DNA of 64,000 nt. Origin: Streptomyces griseochromogenes. GTDB lineage: Bacteria; Actinomycetota; Actinomycetes; Streptomycetales; Streptomycetaceae. Positions 35,177-42,478 of the stretch are shown here, in pieces (position 1 is the first letter of the stretch; each line of letters starts with the position of its first letter). Below the pieces are notes generated by a model. That model saw only the letters and a program-made list of their open reading frames with translations. It had not been told where the DNA came from and made no database searches. Both the position numbers and the translations under genes were made by a program. Where the stretch lies: positions 2,170,001 to 2,234,000 of the forward strand of contig NZ_CP016279.1 of NCBI RefSeq assembly GCF_001542625.1, read 5' to 3'.

Positions 35177-35602
35177 GTGGCTGTGGTTGCGGGTCGAGTG
35201 GTGCGTTTCGACAATGTGCGGGGTTATGGATTCATCGCCCCGGCGCACGGCGGAGAAGATGTTTTCCTCCATGTGAACGACTTGATGATTCCAGAGGAAT
35301 ACCTCCGTTCCGGTCTCCAGGTCGAATTCGAGATCGAAGAGGGTGACCGGGGTCTGCGGGCCACGTCGGTCCGGCTCCCCGAGGGTGTGGACCACAAGTC
35401 CCTGAAATCCGTGCCGGTGCAGCACGGCACCGTGGGAGACGACGGAGAACCGTTGTGTGATGTGTTCTCCCAGGAGGAACTCAGCCGGGAGATCACGGAA
35501 CTGCTGCTGGCCGCGGCACCCACGCTCACCGCCGAGCAGATCCTGCTCATCCGGCGCCGTGTCGTGGAATTCGGGCGCGGCCACGGATGGGTCGAGGGCT
35601 GA
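35177..35602 (+). CDS. Cold-shock-domain protein with C-terminal extension (copy 1)
   Basis: A 141-residue protein read from GTG 35177 (VAVVAGRVVRFDNVRGYGFIAPAHGGEDVFLHVND), chosen by comparison with the second copy. Residues 5-70 are a cold-shock domain: RGYGFI matches RNP1 and DVFLHV matches RNP2, so it should bind single-stranded RNA or DNA. Unlike the roughly 67-residue CspA proteins, it has a C-terminal domain (about 90-141: CDVFSQEELSREITELLLAAAPTLTAEQILLIRRRVVEFGRGHGWVEG). That domain is predicted to be helical and is of unknown function. It is repeated in the copy downstream. Confidence 0.85.
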   Translation: MAVVAGRVVRFDNVRGYGFIAPAHGGEDVFLHVNDLMIPEEYLRSGLQVEFEIEEGDRGLRATSVRLPEGVDHKSLKSVPVQHGTVGDDGEPLCDVFSQEELSREITELLLAAAPTLTAEQILLIRRRVVEFGRGHGWVEG

Positions 35603-35811
35603 ACCGGCCCGCGGCCACCCCGAAGCACCCCCTCTTGAGAGCGTGTTCAACCTCGTCGGGATCGCACTGCGCCGTGAATGCGGACAACGTTGCCGTGTCA
35701 CCCGGCCGTGGTGAATGAGGTGTTCAACTGGCGCAAGAACCGTGGTGATGTGCGTTGTTACGATCCAGCGCAAGGTGTTGGGCAAGGTGCCCGGAGTTAG
35801 GGGTTTTGGGG

Positions 35812-36264
35812 ATGGCTGTCGGTCGAGTGATCCGGTTCGACGGGATGCGTGGGTATGGATTCATCGCGCCGGAGCAGGGCGGGGAAGACGTCTTCTTGCA
35901 TGTGAACGATCTGCTCATTCCCGAGGCGACGGTGCGCTCGGGACTCACGGTGGAGTTCGAGGTCGAGGACGGTGACCGAGGGCTGAAGGCCTCTTCGGTC
36001 CGGCTCGCGGAGACGCAGAGTCCGTCGGTGCAGGCAGTGGTGCCCGGCCTGCGGACCCCCGCGCCGTCCGTGGGCACGGCGGGCGAATCGTCGTCCGCGG
36101 AGGGCCAGGAAACGATGTGCGACGTGCTCGGCTCGGCCGAGTACACACGAGAGGTGACCGAGCTTCTGCTGACCTCCGTCCCGGAACTGACGGGGCAGCA
36201 GATCCTCGCCATGCGCAAGCACCTCGTCCTGTTCGGCAAGCGCCACGGCTGGGTCGAGGACTGA
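35812..36264 (+). CDS. Cold-shock-domain protein with C-terminal extension (copy 2)
   Basis: A 150-residue paralogue starting MAVGRVIRFDGMRGYGFIAPEQGGEDVFLHVNDLLIP. The cold-shock domain covers residues 3-70; a variable Ser/Ala/Pro linker follows, then a helical tail (CDVLGSAEYTREVTELLLTSVPELTGQQILAMRKHLVLFGKRHGWVED) matching that of copy 1. The 209 bp between the copies hold no gene; GTTCAACTG at 35720-35728 resembles one StrR-type half-site but has no partner. A strong terminator (36304-36335) follows 39 bp past the stop. Confidence 0.85.
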   Translation: MAVGRVIRFDGMRGYGFIAPEQGGEDVFLHVNDLLIPEATVRSGLTVEFEVEDGDRGLKASSVRLAETQSPSVQAVVPGLRTPAPSVGTAGESSSAEGQETMCDVLGSAEYTREVTELLLTSVPELTGQQILAMRKHLVLFGKRHGWVED

Positions 36265-36303
36265 CAGGACGAACGGACGGCCCAGGCGTCCGCATGCAGA
36301 CCA

Positions 36304-36335
36304 GGGCCGGGTGCACCCCCCGTTGCACCCGGCCC
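36304..36335 (+). terminator. Terminator at the core/gene-cluster boundary
   Basis: GGGCCGGGTGCA (36304-36315) and TGCACCCGGCCC (36324-36335) form a perfect 12-bp stem followed by a pyrimidine tract (TTCCCTTTT). It ends transcription of the second cold-shock gene and insulates the carboxylase operon that starts at 36383. Confidence 0.85.
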
Positions 36336-36382
36336 TTCCCTTTTCGGTGCGAGCGAATCAACCCATGGAGAGGGGAAATGCC

Positions 36383-37879
36383 ATGACGGAGCTGCCCACA
36401 GCCGCCCCGCCGGGGCCGGCGGGCACCGGGGGCGGGCCGAGCGGTCGCCAGGCCCTCGCCGAGGAGAACCCGCGCGACCCGCTGATCCGGCTCGCGCGGC
36501 TGCTGGACGAGGGATCCCTCACGGTCGTCCACGACAGTGACGCGATCAGCACGGCGGTGGCCTCCGGCCGGGTCCACGGCGTGGACGTCATCGCGTTCTG
36601 CACGGACGCCCGCGTGATGGGCGGAGCCGTCGGGTTCGACGAGTGCCGCCGCATCGCGGACGCCATCGATCTCGCTCTGCGGGAGAGCCGCCCGGTCATC
36701 GGCCTGTGGCACTCCGGCGGAGCCAAACTCGCCGACGGCATCGAGGCGATGGACGGAATCGGCCGGATCTTCGCGGCGACCGTCCGTGCCTCGGGCCGGA
36801 TCCCCCAGATCTCCGTGGTGCTCGGCGCGGCCGCCGGCGGCGCCGCATACGGGCCCGCACTCACGGACGTGGTCGTCATGGCACCCGCCGGCCGGATCTT
36901 CGTGACCGGCCCGGACGTGGTGCGCAGCGTGACCGGCGAGCAGATCGACATGGAAGGTCTGGGCGGAACGGAGGCGCACGGCCGCAAGTCCGGAGTCACA
37001 CACATCGTGGCCGACTCCGAGGAGGACGCCTACGCGCGCACCCGGCATGTGACCTCCCTGCTCGCCGTCCCCGGAAAAGTCGACCTGGAAGCGGTGGGCC
37101 CGGACCGTGACCTGCGGGCGCTGCTGCCCTCCTCACCCCGGCGGGCCTACGACGTACGGCCGCTGGTGACCGGCATCCTCGACACCGACCCCGGGTATCC
37201 GGGCGGCGGCACGAGCGAGCGGGGCTCCTTCGAGGAGTTCCATGCCAAGTGGGCGCCGAACGTCGTGACCGGCCTCGGCCGGCTCGCCGGCCAGACCGTG
37301 GGAGTCGTCGCCAACAACCCGTTGCGCAAGGGCGGTTGCCTGGACTCGCTGAGCGCGGAGAAGGCCGCGCGCTTCGTACGGCTGTGTGACTCCATGGGGG
37401 TCCCGCTGCTCAGCCTGATCGACGTGCCCGGCTATCTGCCCGGTGTGGCCCAGGAGTGGGGCGGAGTCGTCAGGCGCGGGGCGAAACTGCTGTACGCCTT
37501 CGCCGAAGCGGTCGTACCCCGTGTCTCGGTGGTCACCCGCAAGTCCTACGGCGGTGCCTACATCGCCATGAACTCCCGTTCCCTCGGCGCCACCAAGGTG
37601 TTCGCCTGGCCCGATGCCGAAGTCGCCGTGATGGGCGCCGAGTCGGCCGTGGGCATCCTGCACCGCAAGGCCCTCGCCGCCGCGCCCGAAGCGGAGCGCG
37701 AGGAGCTGCGCGCGCGGCTCGTCGAGGAACAGAAACGACTCGCCGGCGGTGTCGACCGGGGACTCGCGCTCGGGGTGATCGACGAGGTCATCGCCCCGGC
37801 ACGGACCCGGGCCGCGGTGGCGGAGGTCTTCGCCGCCGAGCCCTGCCGACGCGGTACGCACGGGAACATCCCGCTGTGA
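36383..37879 (+). CDS. Acyl-CoA carboxylase carboxyltransferase (beta) subunit
   Basis: A 498-residue protein starting MTELPTAAPPGPAGTGGG with GGAGAGGGG upstream. It has the two crotonase-like halves of AccD/PccB proteins: GAAAGGAAYGPALTDVVVM in the N-half and VVTRKSYGGAYIAMNSRSLGATKVFAWPDAEVAVMG in the C-half. At the position where propionyl-specific PccB has Asp, this protein has Ile394 (GGAYIAM), the residue linked to acetyl-CoA acceptance in actinobacterial AccB/AccD6. Malonyl-CoA supply for the polyketide synthase is the likely role. It is first of a three-gene unit with a DUF5988-like protein and a biotin carrier. No biotin carboxylase gene is in the window, so the housekeeping one must be shared. 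Confidence 0.88.
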   Translation: MTELPTAAPPGPAGTGGGPSGRQALAEENPRDPLIRLARLLDEGSLTVVHDSDAISTAVASGRVHGVDVIAFCTDARVMGGAVGFDECRRIADAIDLALRESRPVIGLWHSGGAKLADGIEAMDGIGRIFAATVRASGRIPQISVVLGAAAGGAAYGPALTDVVVMAPAGRIFVTGPDVVRSVTGEQIDMEGLGGTEAHGRKSGVTHIVADSEEDAYARTRHVTSLLAVPGKVDLEAVGPDRDLRALLPSSPRRAYDVRPLVTGILDTDPGYPGGGTSERGSFEEFHAKWAPNVVTGLGRLAGQTVGVVANNPLRKGGCLDSLSAEKAARFVRLCDSMGVPLLSLIDVPGYLPGVAQEWGGVVRRGAKLLYAFAEAVVPRVSVVTRKSYGGAYIAMNSRSLGATKVFAWPDAEVAVMGAESAVGILHRKALAAAPEAEREELRARLVEEQKRLAGGVDRGLALGVIDEVIAPARTRAAVAEVFAAEPCRRGTHGNIPL

Positions 37880-37928
37880 GAGTCCGGACGAAAGCTGGAA
37901 CCCGCAAGTCCAGAGAGTGAGGATGATC

Positions 37929-38153
37929 ATGGACGACAACGGTGCACCCAACGTGTTCCTCACCGGCGCCCCCGCCGCGGCGGTCGCCGGCGAGGAGCGG
38001 CTGCACTACCTCCCGGATCTCGACGTGAGCAAGGTCAAGATTCCGCGCGGCAACCGCTACGAGCACTTCGAGGCCAGTTCCGAGATCACTCGCGTCGACG
38101 ACCGCGAACTGCGGGTCTTCGTGTGGACCCACAGCACCTACGTGGCCGAGTGA
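37929..38153 (+). CDS. Small DUF5988-like protein
   Basis: A 74-residue protein read from ATG 37929 (MDDNGAPNVFLTGAPAAAV), with GAGG 6 nt upstream; an in-frame ATG at 37923 is possible. The segment KVKIPRGNRYEHFEASSEITRVDDRELRVFVWTHSTYVAE resembles DUF5988, small proteins found in actinobacterial secondary-metabolite regions. Between a carboxyltransferase and a biotin carrier it could act like the small epsilon subunits that stabilise actinobacterial acyl-CoA carboxylases. That is inference from position and size only. Confidence 0.68.
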   Translation: MDDNGAPNVFLTGAPAAAVAGEERLHYLPDLDVSKVKIPRGNRYEHFEASSEITRVDDRELRVFVWTHSTYVAE

Positions 38154-38189
38154 CGCGCCGCACAGGCAATCGCGCACCCCAGGGAGCCG

Positions 38190-38408
38190 GTGGTGGAAGA
38201 GGTACGAGCTGAGATCGTCGCCGTCGTGAGCGAGGTGCTCACCGCGGCCGGAGACGCCATCGCGGAGGGCGAGGCGCTGGTCATTCTCGAATCGATGAAG
38301 ATGGAGATCCCCGTTCTCGCCGAGAACGGCGGCCGGATCATGAAGGTTCAGGTCGCCCCCGGCGACACTGTGCAGGAGGGCGACCTCCTCGCGGTGATCG
38401 GCCAGTAG
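38190..38408 (+). CDS. Biotin carboxyl carrier protein
   Basis: A 72-residue biotinyl domain. The biotinylation site is ILESMKMEIPV with Lys37, and PGDTVQEGDLLAVIG closes the domain. It is read from GTG 38190; the adjacent GTG at 38193 has better spacing (6 nt) to GGGAG and may be used. It carries carboxybiotin between a biotin carboxylase and the carboxyltransferase encoded at 36383. A stand-alone carrier differs from the usual Streptomyces arrangement, in which carrier and carboxylase are fused in the alpha subunit. A terminator follows at 38453-38497. Confidence 0.88.
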   Translation: MVEEVRAEIVAVVSEVLTAAGDAIAEGEALVILESMKMEIPVLAENGGRIMKVQVAPGDTVQEGDLLAVIGQ

Positions 38409-38452
38409 ACGGGACGACCGGGGCACGGCCCCGCAGGAGCACGACCCTCACG

Positions 38453-38497
38453 CCGAAGCCGTGCACCGTCCGAGCCCTGGGCGGTGCACGGCTTCGG
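38453..38497 (+). terminator. Terminator of the carboxylase operon
   Basis: CCGAAGCCGTGCACCG (38453-38468) and its exact complement (38482-38497) form a 16-bp stem with a 13-nt loop. It separates the carboxylase unit from htpG, which therefore needs its own promoter in 38498-38617. Confidence 0.82.
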
Positions 38498-38617
38498 TGT
38501 GGGGCCTCAAGGACGCGGGGCCCTTTTCCGAGGGCCGGTTGTCCGGACCATTGCCGGTGTGTCAGATTTCGAAGGGGCGCGCGTGCTCGCACCCCTCACT
38601 CGACCAGAAAGGAACCC

Positions 38618-40483
38618 ATGAGCACCGAGACGCTGGAGTTTCAGGCCGAAGCGCGGCAGCTGCTGCAGTTGATGGTCCATTCGATCTACTCGAACAAGGA
38701 CATCTTCCTGCGCGAACTCATCTCCAATGCCTCCGACGCCCTGGACAAACGGCGCCTCGCCGGTCTCAAGGACGAGAGTCTCAGGGCCGACGACCTCCAC
38801 ATCGCCATCGAGACGGACAAGGACGCCCGCACGCTGACCGTGCGGGACAACGGCATCGGCATGTCGCGCGACGACGTCGTGGGGCTCATCGGCACGATCG
38901 CCCGGTCCGGTACCGCGGAGACCCTGCGCAAGCTGCGGGAAAGCCGGGAGAGCCGCGAGAACGGCCAGAACGGCGAGAACAGGGAATCGGCCGAGCTCAT
39001 CGGCCAGTTCGGCGTCGGCTTCTACTCGACCTTCATGGTCGCCGACAACGTCACCCTGCTCACCCGCAAGGCCGGCGAAGAGGCGGGTACGCGCTGGGAG
39101 TCGGACGGCAGCGGCACATACACCATCGAGACCGTCGAGGACGCGCCGGAAGGCACGTCGGTCACCGTCCACCTGCGTCCCAAGGACGAGGAGGACGCGC
39201 TCTACGACTACACCGAGGACTGGAAGATCCGGGAGATCGTCAAGCGGTACTCGGACTTCATCTCCTTCCCCATCAGGATGGGGGACGACACCCTCAACTC
39301 GATGAAGGCCCTGTGGGCGCGGCCGCGTTCCGAGGTCGAGGACGAGGAGTACCGGGAGTTCTACCGCCACGTCACCCACGACTGGACCGACCCGCTGGAG
39401 ATCATCCAGATGCGGGCCGAGGGCACCTTCGAGTACGAGGCCCTGCTCTTCATTCCCTCGCGCGCCCCGCACGACCTCTTCCAGCGTGACGGCAGCCACG
39501 GTGTCCAGCTGTACGTCAAGCGCGTGTTCATCATGGAGGACAGCCGCGAGCTGCTGCCCGACCACCTCCGCTTCGTCAAGGGAGTCGTGGACGCGGCCGA
39601 CCTGTCGCTGAACATCTCCCGCGAGATCCTCCAGCAGGACCGGCACATCCAGCTGATCCGCCGCCGCCTCGCGAAGAAGGTCCTGTCGACCATCAAGGAC
39701 CTCATGAAGAACGACGCGGAGAAGTACCGCACGTTCTGGCGCGAGTTCGGTCCCGCCGTCAAGGAGGGCCTGCTCAGCGGCACCGAGGACCACAAGGCGA
39801 TCCTGGACATCGCGTCGTTCGCCTCCACCGCCTCCGACGAGCCGACCAGCCTGGCCGACTACGTGGCCCGGATGAAGGACGGCCAGGACAAGATCTACTT
39901 CATGACCGGCGAAAGCCGCGCACAGATCGAGAACTCCCCGCACATGGAGGCGTTCCGGGCCAAGGAGTACGAGGTCCTGCTGCTCACCGACCCGGTGGAC
40001 GAGATCTGGGTCGAGGCGGTGCAGGCTTACGAGGGCAAGGAGTTCCAGTCGGTCGCGCGCGGCGCGGTCGACCTGCCCTCGGACGAGGAGCTGTCCGAGG
40101 AGAAGTCCGGTGCGTACGCCGCGCTGCTGACGTGGCTGAGCGAGGCGCTCGACGAAGTGAAGGACGTCCGGTTGACGACCCGGCTCACCAACTCGCCGGC
40201 GTGCCTGGTCAGTGATGTCGACGGCATGACGCCGACCCTGGAGAAGATGTACAGGGCGATGGGCCAGCAGGTCCCGCCGGTCAAGCGCATCCTCGAGCTG
40301 AACCCCGAGCACCCGCTGGTCAGCGGGCTGAGGTCCGCGCACGAGGAGCGCGCCGACGACCCGGCGCTCACCGAGACGGCCGAGCTGCTGTACGGCACCG
40401 CGCTGCTCGCGGAAGGCGGCGACCTGGCCGACCCGGCACGCTTCGCCAAGCTGCTGGCCGACCGCCTCGCCAGGACCGTGTGA
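38618..40483 (+). CDS. htpG: HtpG, Hsp90-family molecular chaperone
   Basis: A 621-residue chaperone starting MSTETLEFQAEARQLLQLMVHSIYSNKDIF, with AAAGGA 4 nt upstream. The ATP pocket (Bergerat fold) is intact: Glu33 and Asn37 in LRELISNASDALDK, Asp77 in DNGIGM, and GQFGVGFYS. An extra charged segment (about 107-123, RESRESRENGQNGENRES) lies in the ATP-lid region compared with E. coli HtpG. The middle domain has the catalytic Arg in LNISREILQ. The C-terminal dimerisation domain is complete. It lies between the malonyl-CoA supply genes and the thioesterase of a polyketide cluster. It may be a self-resistance or folding factor, or merely a resident stress gene. Confidence 0.95.
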   Translation: MSTETLEFQAEARQLLQLMVHSIYSNKDIFLRELISNASDALDKRRLAGLKDESLRADDLHIAIETDKDARTLTVRDNGIGMSRDDVVGLIGTIARSGTAETLRKLRESRESRENGQNGENRESAELIGQFGVGFYSTFMVADNVTLLTRKAGEEAGTRWESDGSGTYTIETVEDAPEGTSVTVHLRPKDEEDALYDYTEDWKIREIVKRYSDFISFPIRMGDDTLNSMKALWARPRSEVEDEEYREFYRHVTHDWTDPLEIIQMRAEGTFEYEALLFIPSRAPHDLFQRDGSHGVQLYVKRVFIMEDSRELLPDHLRFVKGVVDAADLSLNISREILQQDRHIQLIRRRLAKKVLSTIKDLMKNDAEKYRTFWREFGPAVKEGLLSGTEDHKAILDIASFASTASDEPTSLADYVARMKDGQDKIYFMTGESRAQIENSPHMEAFRAKEYEVLLLTDPVDEIWVEAVQAYEGKEFQSVARGAVDLPSDEELSEEKSGAYAALLTWLSEALDEVKDVRLTTRLTNSPACLVSDVDGMTPTLEKMYRAMGQQVPPVKRILELNPEHPLVSGLRSAHEERADDPALTETAELLYGTALLAEGGDLADPARFAKLLADRLARTV

Positions 40484-40514
40484 CGTCCTGACCGCCCGCG
40501 GTCCCGATATGCGG

Positions 40515-40559
40515 ATGGCCCCGCAACCACCCGGAACGACCGGGTGGTTGCGGGGCCAT
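40515..40559. terminator. Bidirectional terminator between htpG and thioesterase gene
   Basis: A perfect 20-bp stem (40515-40534 with 40540-40559) closed by the 5-nt loop AACGA. It lies between the convergent ends of htpG (40483) and the thioesterase gene (40594). Confidence 0.9.
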
Positions 40560-40593
40560 GAAACGTGAAGGCGGCAGCGGCGGCCGCCGTCCG

Positions 40594-41361
40594 TCAGCCG
40601 ACGGTGCGAGCGCGTTCGGCCTGGAAGTGCTGCTCCAGAACCTGGAGGACCTCTTTGCTCCGGTCGCTGATGAAGAAGTGCCCACCGGTGAACACACGCA
40701 GATCGAGTGATCCCGTCGTGTGCTGGGCCCAGGCCTTCGCCTCGTCCAGGGTCGTCTTGGGATCGCTGTCGCCGGTCAGCACGGTGATCGGGCAGTCCAC
40801 GGTGACCCCGGGCTCACAACGGTAGGTCTCCACCGCCTTGTAGTCCGCGCGGAGCGCGGGCAGCGCGGCCCGCATCATCTCCTCGTCACCGAGCAGCGCC
40901 GACGCGGTGCCGCTCAGCCGGCGCACCTCGGCCAGGATCGTCTCGTCACTGCGATGCGTGTTCTCCTCCCGGTACGTCGAAGGCGCCCGGCGCCCGGAGG
41001 CGAACAGCCGCACCGGACCGTGCCCGTCGGCCTCCAGACGGCGGGTCAGCTCGAAGCCGAGAACGGCCCCCATGCTGTGACCGAGGAAGGTGAGCGGGAG
41101 CTCCGGCTGGCGGCGGAGCACCTCGTATATGCGGTCGGCGAGTATCGCGAGGTCCTCGACGGGCTGTTCCGTACGGCGGTCCTGCCGGCCGGGGTACTGG
41201 ATGGCGACGACATCGACATCAGGGCTCAGCGCCGCCGCCACCGGGAGGTAGAAAGGAGCCGACCCGCCCGCGTGCGGGAGGCATACCAGCCGAGCAGCCG
41301 GGTTTTTGGCCGGGTGAAAACGGCGACACCACAGTTCATCTCCGGGCGAAGGCTGAGACAT
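40594..41361 (-). CDS. Type II thioesterase
   Basis: A 255-residue alpha/beta-hydrolase starting MSQPSPGDELWCRRFHPAKNP; the ATG complementary to 41359-41361 has GGAG 5 nt upstream. CLPHAGGSAPFY forms the oxyanion region, LTFLGHSMGAVLGFEL holds the nucleophile Ser, and the catalytic His is in FTGGHFFISD. Stand-alone thioesterases of this family remove aberrant acyl groups from polyketide synthase carrier proteins. It is transcribed divergently from the small gene at 41618. A 9-11-9 StrR-type inverted repeat (41468-41496) sits in the shared promoter region. Confidence 0.92.
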   Translation of the reverse strand: MSQPSPGDELWCRRFHPAKNPAARLVCLPHAGGSAPFYLPVAAALSPDVDVVAIQYPGRQDRRTEQPVEDLAILADRIYEVLRRQPELPLTFLGHSMGAVLGFELTRRLEADGHGPVRLFASGRRAPSTYREENTHRSDETILAEVRRLSGTASALLGDEEMMRAALPALRADYKAVETYRCEPGVTVDCPITVLTGDSDPKTTLDEAKAWAQHTTGSLDLRVFTGGHFFISDRSKEVLQVLEQHFQAERARTVG

Positions 41362-41467
41362 GCCACTCCAGAAAGTAGTCACACCGGATCATTAAGTGGT
41401 ACCAGAACATAGCGAATTGCCGGAACGCCTGCAAGGACGACGGATCCCGCCCTATCTGCGGTTACGC

Positions 41468-41496
41468 GCTCAACTGCCAGAATGGCGCAGTTGAAC
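41468..41496. promoter_or_regulatory. StrR/NovG-type operator, site 1
   Basis: GCTCAACTG (41468-41476), 11 bp, CAGTTGAAC (41488-41496). The right half fits the published NovG form CRGTYGAAC and the spacing is exactly 11. The left half has one change from GTTCRACTG. It lies 106 bp upstream of the thioesterase gene and 121 bp upstream of the 41618 gene, so it could control both. A StrR-family regulator is encoded 2.7 kb away. Confidence 0.75.
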
Positions 41497-41617
41497 GGAG
41501 ACCGGACTGCGGCCTTGATGATAGTTATCTCATCGAGGGCATGTGGCCGCCTGTTGCGTCGTCCCATGAGCCTGGTTACTGTTCCGAATTACGTGGCGAC
41601 ATTGAGAGGTGACGTAC

Positions 41618-42007
41618 GTGGGGCACAAATTCTCCCTGGTTCTCAGCCGGCAGATCACCGACGACGAGTCGGCAGTCCTGCAGGAGGCTGGATTCTCCGA
41701 CGCGACTTTCGTGACTGACTCACTCCCGACCAATGCGGACGTCGCCGTCACGAAGATTGATTTCGATGACGCGGCCGCGCCCTCCCTGGCCGAGGCGATC
41801 GAATCGGCCCTCGAGACGGTGAAGAAGGTTCCGGACCTCACCGTGCCCGGCCTCACCGTCCCGGCCGTGCCGCAGGCTCCGGCCGACGACTCCCGTGTCG
41901 TGGTCGGCGAGGTGGTCGAGGGATCGGCCGTCGAGAAGGCGTCCGAGAGGAAGGCGCCCGCCAAGAAGCGCGGCACCAAGAAGGCCGCCGCAGCGGACGA
42001 GGCATAG
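41618..42007 (+). CDS. Small hypothetical protein with Ala/Lys-rich tail
   Basis: A 129-residue protein read from GTG 41618 (VGHKFSLVLSRQITDDESAVLQEAGF), with AGAGG 8 nt upstream; GTG 41609 is an alternative. The first 65 residues look folded (DVAVTKIDFDDAAAPSLAEAIESALETVKKVPDL). The middle is Pro/Val-rich and the last 25 residues are basic (ERKAPAKKRGTKKAAAADEA), which could bind nucleic acid or be disordered. I do not recognise the family. It has its own terminator (42051-42123) and a StrR-type operator upstream, so it is probably regulated with the cluster. Confidence 0.72.
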   Translation: MGHKFSLVLSRQITDDESAVLQEAGFSDATFVTDSLPTNADVAVTKIDFDDAAAPSLAEAIESALETVKKVPDLTVPGLTVPAVPQAPADDSRVVVGEVVEGSAVEKASERKAPAKKRGTKKAAAADEA

Positions 42008-42050
42008 CCCGCCGCCATCAGGTGACGGACCGCCAAGAGCGGTCGCCACG

Positions 42051-42123
42051 AACACAGCGAAGCTCCGGTTGCCGGGGCGACTGTCCGAAGTCGCCCGGAA
42101 CAACCGGAGCTTCGCTGCGTTGT
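42051..42123 (+). terminator. Long imperfect terminator hairpin
   Basis: AGCGAAGCTCCGGTTG (42056-42071) pairs perfectly with 42103-42118. The stem extends imperfectly inward to GGCGAC/GTCGCC around the loop TGTCCGAA. It follows the 41618 gene by 43 bp. Confidence 0.78.
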
Positions 42124-42161
42124 CATACATCTGTCATGATCTGCCCGGTTCGGCAGTGGCC

Positions 42162-42190
42162 GTTCAACCGATGTGGCACGACGGTTGAAC
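42162..42190. promoter_or_regulatory. StrR/NovG-type operator, site 2
   Basis: GTTCAACCG (42162-42170), 11 bp, CGGTTGAAC (42182-42190): a perfect 9-11-9 inverted repeat. The right half fits CRGTYGAAC exactly. Two further copies of GGTTGAAC in the same orientation follow at 42224-42231 and 42241-42248 without inverted partners. It lies 289 bp upstream of the O-methyltransferase start, in a gene-free stretch (42124-42478) that also holds its leader. Confidence 0.8.
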
Positions 42191-42478
42191 GCGCATCGGC
42201 GCAGCCCGCGCTTTCCATCTCGGGGTTGAACAGCGGGCCCGGTTGAACGCTGCGTTCCGATCACCCCGTTTCCCATAGCATATGCGATGCGAGTTGCGCC
42301 CCTTGGTCATCGTCGGCCCCCTGCCCGCTTATCGCGAACGACACCCCCCACCACCCCCCGCTCAGTCGTTCCAGGGCCGTGTCGGCCCCTCGGCAACTTC
42401 CCCAGTTCAAAGAATCCGCACGAATTAGCAAACCTGTCAGCACTTTTTCTGTCATGCAGTCGGGAGAGGAACGAGGCA

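Noticed and set aside
32303..35602. A 1,099-codon plus-strand frame ending in the cold-shock protein
   Set aside because: Only the last 141 codons are a gene. The rest is antisense to two proteases with clear signal peptides and catalytic triads.
35720..35748. StrR-type operator between the cold-shock genes
   Set aside because: GTTCAACTG occurs without an inverted partner at N11 and lies outside the cluster.
36383..38408. Crotonyl-CoA carboxylase/reductase-type unusual extender pathway
   Set aside because: No CCR-type gene is present. The carboxylase is of the AccD/PccB type with Ile at the specificity position, so ordinary malonyl-CoA supply is the simpler reading.
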